Positions 1-5,388 of a DNA stretch of 5,388 nt are shown piece by piece. The stretch is from Oscillospiraceae bacterium. GTDB taxonomy: Bacteria; Bacillota; Clostridia; Oscillospirales; Acutalibacteraceae. Position numbers and translations under genes: made by a program. The notes under the pieces were generated by a model. The model saw nothing but the letters and a program-made list of their open reading frames with translations, was not told the origin of the DNA and ran no database searches. Location: contig DNGF01000082.1 in assembly GCA_003486665.1 (NCBI GenBank), positions 1-5,388 on the forward strand. Direction: 5' to 3'. How positions within the stretch are numbered: the first letter of the stretch is position 1; the number at the start of each line of letters is the position of its first letter.

Positions 1-458
1 ATTACATAAAAGGCAACAACATTGTCGCAGTCGGCGATAATCTGAAATCCTATATAAAAAATAATTCCGACAGGCAGGATGATCTGAAATTCAATTCGGA
101 CAAGCTTCATAACTATTATGTAAGTCAGGACGGATCGTCACTTCTTGCTCTTTCAAAATACGGAAGCTCATCTCTTTCTTCGCTTACGTTTTACAATAAC
201 AAAAACAAAGAGAAATTTACGGTTGATTTTGATAAAGAAATCAGAAGTGTTGACACGGACGGAAGATATATTGCGGTTATGTTTGACAGTGAGATTAAAA
301 CCTTTAACAAAAGAGGTAAGCAGATCGGTACGATCTACTTTACCGGTGAGCCTCAAAAGGTGGTCGTTGACGGCAGACGCACATATATTTTGACAAGTGT
401 GAATATAAAGAGTTATAAAACAAAAGGAACTACGGATGAAAGGCAGGTATCGGAATAA
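1..458 (+). CDS. C-terminal part of a beta-propeller-like protein (DUF5711-like), 5' end outside window
   Basis: An open frame runs from the left edge (first full codon at position 3) to TAA at 456-458, giving 151 residues with no start in view, so the gene is cut by the window. The sequence has blade-like repeats in which a short polar turn is followed by hydrophobic beta strands: SQDGSSLLALSKYG (about residues 43-56), then DTDGRYIAVMFDSEIKTF, then VVVDGRRTYILTS. This spacing of xDGxxxxV/I strands is typical of beta-propeller or PQQ-like folds. It resembles the DUF5711 proteins that often precede cvpA in Ruminococcus-type clostridia. That family name comes from memory of the context and repeat style, not from a search. 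The molecular function is unknown; such proteins are usually membrane-anchored by an N-terminal helix, which would lie outside the window. The stop codon overlaps the next start (TAATG), indicating co-transcription and probable translational coupling with the CvpA gene. Confidence 0.72.
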   Translation, partial: YIKGNNIVAVGDNLKSYIKNNSDRQDDLKFNSDKLHNYYVSQDGSSLLALSKYGSSSLSSLTFYNNKNKEKFTVDFDKEIRSVDTDGRYIAVMFDSEIKTFNKRGKQIGTIYFTGEPQKVVVDGRRTYILTSVNIKSYKTKGTTDERQVSE

Positions 459-979
459 TGCAGGAGCATATTGTCGATATAGTTCTGGCGGCGATCGTTG
501 TGCTGATGACGGTCAGGTATTATTGTCAGGGTCTTGTTCAAACAATTTTTAAATTCGGATCCTTTATTGTTGCGCTTTTGACAGCAAGAATCTTCTGCGG
601 AACGGTGACGGATTGGATATACAGCAACACAAAGCTTTTCGGCAGTACCGAAAGATATTTGGCAAAGCTTATCGTTTTTGTTTTGATTTACATAATTGTC
701 AGGCTTCTTTTCACATGGATCATACACTTGCTGGATACCTTGGAGAAGCTGCCCGTTATAAAAAAAGCAAACAAGCTTCTGGATGCGTTCCTCGGCTTCG
801 GCTGCGGACTGATGGCAATTATTGTATTAAGCGTGGGCTTGCAAATATCCTCCCATGTGGTGTATAATGCAAAGTATGTCAATGCAATAGACTCGTCGGT
901 AATCGTTCAGGCGGTTATTTCGAACGACAAGATTGCCGAAAATATCAAGCAGTTCAATAATTCCTACGGGGGTATTTAA
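458..979 (+). CDS. CvpA family membrane protein
   Basis: This 173-residue protein has four predicted hydrophobic helices at about residues 5-20, 28-48, 68-91 and 107-130, followed by a polar C-terminal tail. The layout fits the CvpA family (PF02674): an early helix beginning with VDIVLAAIVV, a Gly before the second helix (YYCQGLVQTIFKFGSF), the loop LLDTLEKLPVIKKANKLLDA, and the glycine-rich last helix FLGFGCGLMAIIV. Family members are small inner-membrane proteins first linked to colicin V production in E. coli; in Firmicutes their biochemical role is not established, with envelope or division-related roles suggested. The ATG overlaps the upstream TAA by one base, and a modest purine-rich site (AGGCAGG, 441-447) lies ten bases upstream, so translation is probably coupled. 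The pgsA-type gene starts two bases after its stop. The call is fairly sure at family level; no specific function can be given. Confidence 0.85.
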   Translation: MQEHIVDIVLAAIVVLMTVRYYCQGLVQTIFKFGSFIVALLTARIFCGTVTDWIYSNTKLFGSTERYLAKLIVFVLIYIIVRLLFTWIIHLLDTLEKLPVIKKANKLLDAFLGFGCGLMAIIVLSVGLQISSHVVYNAKYVNAIDSSVIVQAVISNDKIAENIKQFNNSYGGI

Positions 980-981
980 AA

Positions 982-1608
982 ATGGTTAAGGATTTGTTCA
1001 AAAATTGGAATACTGTTCCCAACTGGCTTTCTTTTGCAAGAATTATAATGGTTCCGATATTTGCGTACCTTTTTTTAAATGATTCGATTCCGAATAATAT
1101 AATCTGGGCGGTATTTGTACTTGCGCTTTCGGGACTTTCCGATTGCCTTGACGGCAAGATCGCACGCCGTTTCAATCAGGTCAGCGAACTCGGCAAGGTG
1201 CTTGACCCCGTTGCGGATAAGCTGACGCAGATAACAATAGCGGTTCTTCTCTATATTAAGTTCAGCTCAAGCACGGAATCGCTTATTAAAACATTCAGCT
1301 GGATATTCCTTATTTTTATTATCAAAGAGTTTGTAATGGTCCTCTTCGGAGGAATTATGATAGCCATAGGTCTTAAGCCCAGTGCGGCTGAGATTTACGG
1401 CAAGGTTGCGACCTGCGTATTCTATTTTGTAATGATAGCGCTGTTTGCATTTGCTCCCGATGTCGGAGCATTCAACAGTCTTTGGACAATTCCGGACGCA
1501 ATGCTCATCGTATTGGTTGCGATCTCCGCATTGCTGACGGTTGTGGCATTTGTCAGCTATCTGCCCGGAGTGTATAGGCAGTTCAAAGAAAAATTCAGCA
1601 AAAAATAA
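982..1608 (+). CDS. pgsA: CDP-alcohol phosphatidyltransferase, probable CDP-diacylglycerol--glycerol-3-phosphate 3-phosphatidyltransferase
   Basis: This 208-residue integral membrane enzyme carries the complete CDP-alcohol phosphotransferase signature D-x2-DG-x2-AR-x8-G-x3-D-x3-D: D54, D57, G58, A61, R62, G71, D75 and D79. The aspartates bind the metal ions and act in catalysis. Hydrophobic helices lie at about residues 15-32, 39-53, 82-93, 104-129, 140-158 and 172-194, the usual six-helix plan, and the length is normal. The expected reaction transfers the phosphatidyl group from CDP-diacylglycerol to glycerol-3-phosphate, giving phosphatidylglycerol phosphate, the first committed step to phosphatidylglycerol and cardiolipin. 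The N-terminal NWNTVPNWLSFARI matches the typical PgsA opening ('lPN.lT..R'). The segment IIKEFVMV (113-120) stands where PgsA enzymes usually have I-x-RE-F/I, so K replaces the common R. Because clostridia often carry two paralogues, a related phosphatidyltransferase specific for another acceptor alcohol is possible. The start is supported by GGGGGT at 968-973, eight bases upstream of ATG. Two bases separate it from cvpA. Confidence 0.85.
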   Translation: MVKDLFKNWNTVPNWLSFARIIMVPIFAYLFLNDSIPNNIIWAVFVLALSGLSDCLDGKIARRFNQVSELGKVLDPVADKLTQITIAVLLYIKFSSSTESLIKTFSWIFLIFIIKEFVMVLFGGIMIAIGLKPSAAEIYGKVATCVFYFVMIALFAFAPDVGAFNSLWTIPDAMLIVLVAISALLTVVAFVSYLPGVYRQFKEKFSKK

Positions 1609-1620
1609 CAGGAGAAAAAT

Positions 1621-2535
1621 ATGAAGCAAATAATGTGCAGCAAATGCGGTATCAGACCTGCGGTCATATTCATGACGCGAATGGACGGCGACAAAAGCTC
1701 CCATCAGGAGGGACTTTGCCTGAAATGCGCCATGGAGTCAACGGGTCCGATAAAGCAGATGATGGAAAACATGGGAATAACGGAGGACGACTACGAAGCA
1801 ATGAGCGAGCAGTTCGGCGCCATGATGGGCATGGGCGACGAGGGCGAGGGCTTCGAGCCGGGCGGAACGCCGACCTTCCCGTTCATGCAGGGCTTTATGA
1901 ATAAGGACGAGCAGGACGATTTTACCGATGTTCCCGATACGGAAGTTAAAGAAAAAAGCAAGGGCAGAAATAAGGGCGAAAAGAAGTCGAAGAAGCGCAA
2001 GTATCTTCCTCTTTATTGCACCAATCTTACGAGAAAGGCAAAAGAGGGCAAAATCGACAGAATAATCGGCAGAGATAATGAAATATACAGAACGATTCAG
2101 ATTCTTTGCCGCCGTTCAAAGAACAATCCCTGCCTAATCGGTGAGCCGGGCGTAGGTAAAACGGCGATTGCAGAGGGCTTGGCTCTCAGAATTGCCAACG
2201 GCGAGGTTCCCGCAAAGCTTGCCAATAAGGAAATTCAGCTTCTTGACCTTACGTCACTTGTTGCCGGCACTCAGTTCAGAGGACAGTTTGAGGGCAGAGT
2301 AAAGGGCCTTGTCGAAGAGGTTAAGGCTGAGGGCAACATTATCCTCTTTATTGACGAGGTGCATAATCTTGTCGGTACGGGCGGAGATTCCGAAGGCTCA
2401 ATGAATGCCGCAAATATTCTCAAGCCCGCTCTTTCAAGAGGCGAGGTACAGATCATCGGCGCAACAACTTTCACCGAGTACAGAAAGTACATTGAAAAAG
2501 ACGCCGCGCTTGAAAGACGTTTGCAACCTGTTTAG
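1621..2535 (+). CDS. N-terminal ClpE fragment as terminated by the amber codon (304 residues)
   Basis: If TAG at 2533-2535 acts as a stop, this is the only product with a normal start (AGGAG, six-base spacing, ATG). It would contain the zinc module (Cys6, 9, 33, 36), the linker and the large subdomain of AAA1, including Walker A (174-181), pore loop GTQFRG (216-221, Phe in place of the usual Tyr), Walker B (D245, E246), sensor 1 region (ATT, 281-283) and the arginine pair 299-300. It would lack the AAA1 small subdomain, which completes the nucleotide pocket with sensor 2, and would lack the whole AAA2 ring with the ClpP-docking loop. Such a fragment would not be expected to unfold substrates or pair with ClpP, although it might still bind nucleotide or join mixed rings and interfere with them. 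This is inference from ClpC/ClpB domain architecture. Confidence 0.6.
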   Translation: MKQIMCSKCGIRPAVIFMTRMDGDKSSHQEGLCLKCAMESTGPIKQMMENMGITEDDYEAMSEQFGAMMGMGDEGEGFEPGGTPTFPFMQGFMNKDEQDDFTDVPDTEVKEKSKGRNKGEKKSKKRKYLPLYCTNLTRKAKEGKIDRIIGRDNEIYRTIQILCRRSKNNPCLIGEPGVGKTAIAEGLALRIANGEVPAKLANKEIQLLDLTSLVAGTQFRGQFEGRVKGLVEEVKAEGNIILFIDEVHNLVGTGGDSEGSMNAANILKPALSRGEVQIIGATTFTEYRKYIEKDAALERRLQPV

Positions 2536-2568
2536 GTTGAGGAGCCGTCAATTGAGGACACCTATAAA

Positions 2569-3900
2569 ATGCTCCTCGGCATAAAGGATTATTACGAGAA
2601 TTTCCATAAGGTGCAGATAAGCGATACCCTCGTTCACAGTGCGGTTACGCTCTCAGAGAGATTTATCAATGACAGATTCCTGCCTGACAAGGCTATCGAC
2701 CTGCTCGATGAGGCTTGCACCTGTGCAAATCTCAGAAATAAAAATATCAGCGAATATGAAAATAAGCTCAATGAGAAAGCGGACCTCATAATCCGCGAAC
2801 AGGATCTCATGGAGGCGGAGGAGCCTGATTACGAAGCAATTGCCAAGGTTAAGCAGGACATCATGCAGTGCGAAACGAGGATCAATCAGCTTATTCCGCT
2901 GGTTGAGAATTCTCCTGTCACCGAGGAGGATCTTGCAAGAGTAATTCAGCTTTGGACAGGCATTCCGGCACAGAAGATCGTTGAAAGCGACCTTCGCAGG
3001 CTTGCCGACCTTGATAAAAAGCTCAAGGCAAAGATCATCGGTCAGGACGAAGCGGTTGACGTAGTTGCAAAGGCTGTCAGACGCGGAAGAATCTGCGTCA
3101 GTCCGAGAAGAAGACCGTCGTCGTTCATCTTTGTAGGACCGACGGGCGTCGGAAAGACCGAGCTTGTAAAACAGCTTGCAAACGAGCTTTTCGATACACC
3201 GGAAACTCTTATCAGGCTTGATATGTCAGAGTTTATGGAGAAGCACAGCGTTTCGAGAATCATCGGTTCGCCGCCGGGCTATGTCGGCTATGACGAAGCC
3301 GGTCAGTTGACCGAAAAGGTTCGCCGTAAGCCGTATTCGGTTCTCCTTTTTGACGAGATCGAAAAAGCGCACCCGGACGTTATGAACATTCTTCTTCAGA
3401 TTCTTGACGAGGGAAAAATAACGGACGCGCAGGGCAGAACCGTAAGCTTTGAGAATACAGTCATTGTTATGACGTCAAATGCCGGCAGCAGCCGCTCAGA
3501 GGGCGCTCTCGGCTTCGGAAAGACTCAGGGTGATGTCAATAAGGAAAAGGCGTTAAAGGCACTCAGAGAGTTCCTCAGACCCGAATTCCTCGGCAGAGTC
3601 GATGAGATAGTCGTCTTCAACGACCTTGATGAGGACGCATTCAGAAAGATCGCAGTGCTTATGCTTGATGAATTCAAGGAGCCGCTCCGAGATAAGGGCA
3701 TAGCCTTTAGCTATACCGATGAAGCCGTTGCCAAGCTTGCAAAGGAGTCGGTCGGCGGAACGAGGGGCGCAAGAGATCTCAGAAACAACATTCGCCGCAA
3801 GGTTGAGGATAAGATCGCCGAAAAGATCATTGACAATATTGATACGCCTGTAACATCAATCACCGTTGATGTTGAGGACGGCGACATAGTTCTTAAATAA
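2569..3900 (+). CDS. C-terminal ClpE fragment downstream of the amber codon (443 residues from first ATG)
   Basis: This is the same reading frame as the N-terminal fragment. The first ATG after TAG is at 2569, but conserved Clp sequence starts directly after the stop (VEEPSIEDTYK, 2536-2568), so 2569 is an internal methionine of the ancestral protein and not a natural gene start. From there it holds most of the AAA1 small subdomain (LPDKAIDLLDEA), the short coiled coil, and a complete AAA2: GPTGVGKT, the Walker B segment LLFDEIEKAHPD, pore loop GSPPGYVGYDEAG, sensor 1 MTSNAG, docking tripeptide LGF, FLGRVDE and sensor 2 GARDLR. A weak purine-rich stretch (TGAGGA, 2553-2558, about ten bases before ATG) could allow low-level reinitiation, but it is also just the codons for E-D of the conserved IED segment. 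A stand-alone AAA2 with the LGF loop resembles single-ring ClpX-like architecture only superficially. Whether it is made is unknown. Confidence 0.55.
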   Translation: MLLGIKDYYENFHKVQISDTLVHSAVTLSERFINDRFLPDKAIDLLDEACTCANLRNKNISEYENKLNEKADLIIREQDLMEAEEPDYEAIAKVKQDIMQCETRINQLIPLVENSPVTEEDLARVIQLWTGIPAQKIVESDLRRLADLDKKLKAKIIGQDEAVDVVAKAVRRGRICVSPRRRPSSFIFVGPTGVGKTELVKQLANELFDTPETLIRLDMSEFMEKHSVSRIIGSPPGYVGYDEAGQLTEKVRRKPYSVLLFDEIEKAHPDVMNILLQILDEGKITDAQGRTVSFENTVIVMTSNAGSSRSEGALGFGKTQGDVNKEKALKALREFLRPEFLGRVDEIVVFNDLDEDAFRKIAVLMLDEFKEPLRDKGIAFSYTDEAVAKLAKESVGGTRGARDLRNNIRRKVEDKIAEKIIDNIDTPVTSITVDVEDGDIVLK

Positions 3901-3906
3901 AATCAG

Positions 3907-3944
3907 ACAAGCCTGCTTTGGTCAACAGGGCAGGCTTGTTTTTT
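3907..3944 (+). terminator. Rho-independent terminator of the rightward operon
   Basis: A perfect ten-base stem, ACAAGCCTGC (3907-3916) with GCAGGCTTGT (3930-3939), encloses a 13-base loop and runs directly into a T tract (3939-3944, with further Ts after one G). It begins six bases after the clpE stop codon, so it ends the transcript that starts upstream of the DUF5711-like gene. Confidence 0.93.
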
Positions 3945-3945
3945 G

Positions 3946-4012
3946 TTTTGGCTCGTCATTTCAGTGTTGACAGATATCCTGAACGGGGAGCCGAAATGAT
4001 TTTTGGATAACG
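3946..4012. repeat. Intergenic REP-like imperfect palindrome
   Basis: This spacer between the two convergent terminators contains TCATTTC (3956-3962) and its complement GAAATGA (3993-3999). A smaller inner pair, TTCAG (3960-3964) with CTGAA (3979-3983), and a crossing pair, GGCTC (3950-3954) with GAGCC (3988-3992), are also present. The GTCATTTC...GAGCCGAAATGAT pattern is reminiscent, from memory, of short dispersed palindromes found between genes in gut clostridia. Only one copy is in the window, so its repeat status is inference. No coding capacity is seen. Confidence 0.35.
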
Positions 4013-4044
4013 AAAAATCACCCTCCGCAGTTGCAGAGGGTGAT
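4013..4044 (-). terminator. Rho-independent terminator of the leftward beta-galactosidase gene
   Basis: On the minus strand, ATCACCCTC (4044-4036) pairs with GAGGGTGAT (4025-4017). The helix continues past one mismatch with two more pairs and a four-base loop, and is followed by five Ts (complement of 4017-4013, the first T shared with the stem). The hairpin starts five bases after the beta-galactosidase stop codon. Because a T run also lies on the plus-strand side (4047-4051), it may act in both directions as a backup for the operon terminator. Confidence 0.88.
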
Positions 4045-4049
4045 AATTT

Positions 4050-5388
<1,339 letters not shown>

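Larger units (their letters stand above)
1621..3900 (+). pseudogene. clpE: ClpE/ClpC-type AAA+ unfoldase, full frame interrupted by an in-frame TAG at codon 305
   Basis: Read through the single TAG at 2533-2535, the frame encodes 759 residues ending at TAA 3898-3900. Domain order: zinc-binding module with C6-x2-C9 and C33-x2-C36 in place of the Clp-N repeats, which marks the ClpE branch; a long Met- and acid-rich then Lys-rich linker (about 40-128); AAA1 with Walker A GEPGVGKT (174-181), Walker B ending D245-E246, and arginine pair R299-R300; AAA1 small subdomain with LPDKAID (354-360); a short coiled coil (about 376-426); AAA2 with Walker A GPTGVGKT (506-513), Walker B D578-E579, pore loop GYVG (553-556), sensor 1 N620, the ClpP-docking tripeptide LGF (630-632), arginine finger R659 and sensor 2 R718. 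Such proteins are hexameric unfoldases that feed damaged proteins to ClpP. Apart from the TAG nothing is decayed, and no frameshift is visible. The strong AGGAG (1610-1614), six bases before ATG, fixes the start. It is the last gene of the operon, before a terminator. It may be a fresh nonsense allele, a sequence error, or a readthrough gene; typed here as pseudogene because of the stop. Confidence 0.8.

Noticed and set aside
413..727. Minus-strand open frame of 104 residues opposite cvpA
   Set aside because: It is a low-complexity antisense shadow of a clearly conserved membrane protein gene, rich in Asn, Lys and Cys, with no family features.
1267..1704. Minus-strand open frame of 145 residues opposite pgsA and the clpE start
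   Set aside because: It runs antisense across two real genes and their junction; the His, Tyr and Cys-rich composition is typical of reverse-complement translation of hydrophobic codons.
2533..2535. TAG as a pyrrolysine codon
   Set aside because: Pyrrolysine is confined mainly to methylamine methyltransferases. The position here is an ordinary Gln in ClpC relatives, and nothing in the window suggests the Pyl machinery.
3917..3929. GGTCAA in the terminator loop as half of a CtsR operator
   Set aside because: The second half-site (GTCAAA at the right spacing) is absent, and the site lies downstream of the gene inside a terminator hairpin.
3967..3972. TTGACA as a -35 promoter box on the plus strand
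   Set aside because: No TATAAT-like sequence lies 16-18 bases downstream, and a transcript from here would run antisense into the beta-galactosidase gene with no open frame of its own.

Overview
The window (5,388 bases, moderate GC) looks like chromosomal DNA of a low-to-moderate-GC anaerobic Firmicute. The best guess is a gut clostridium of the Ruminococcaceae/Oscillospiraceae type. The reasons are Gram-positive-style ribosome binding sites, tight gene packing, a ClpE-type zinc-finger Clp ATPase, and the neighbourhood of a DUF5711-like protein, CvpA and a CDP-alcohol phosphatidyltransferase. This placement comes from protein character and gene order only, with no database search behind it.

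Layout: positions 1-3900 read rightward as one compact operon whose beginning lies outside the window. It holds the C-terminal part of a beta-propeller-like protein (1-458), a CvpA-family membrane protein (458-979, overlapping by one base), a CDP-alcohol phosphatidyltransferase of the PgsA type (982-1608), and a ClpE/ClpC-family AAA+ unfoldase (1621-3900). A strong intrinsic terminator (3907-3944) closes the operon. After a short intergenic stretch of about 100 bases with a REP-like imperfect palindrome, a second hairpin (4013-4044) terminates a convergent leftward gene. That gene is the C-terminal 445 residues of a large GH2 beta-galactosidase of LacZ type (5388-4050), cut by the window's right edge.

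The main oddity is in clpE. Its reading frame is continuous over 759 codons, and family-typical sequence lies on both sides, but codon 305 (2533-2535) is TAG. It sits a few residues after the arginine-finger pair of the first ATPase domain, where relatives commonly have glutamine (CAG). All downstream motifs are intact: AAA1 small subdomain, coiled coil, second Walker A and B, LGF ClpP-docking tripeptide and sensor 2. This means either a very recent nonsense mutation, a base-calling or assembly error, or amber readthrough/recoding. The window alone cannot decide between these, and the simplest reading is a single C-to-T change.

Working together: the operon combines envelope functions (anionic phospholipid synthesis, a CvpA membrane protein, a probable surface or membrane-anchored propeller protein) with protein quality control (ClpE feeding ClpP). 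The convergent beta-galactosidase is a separate carbohydrate-utilisation unit. No mobile element, CRISPR array, tRNA or rRNA was seen, and apart from the amber codon the region reads as ordinary core chromosome.
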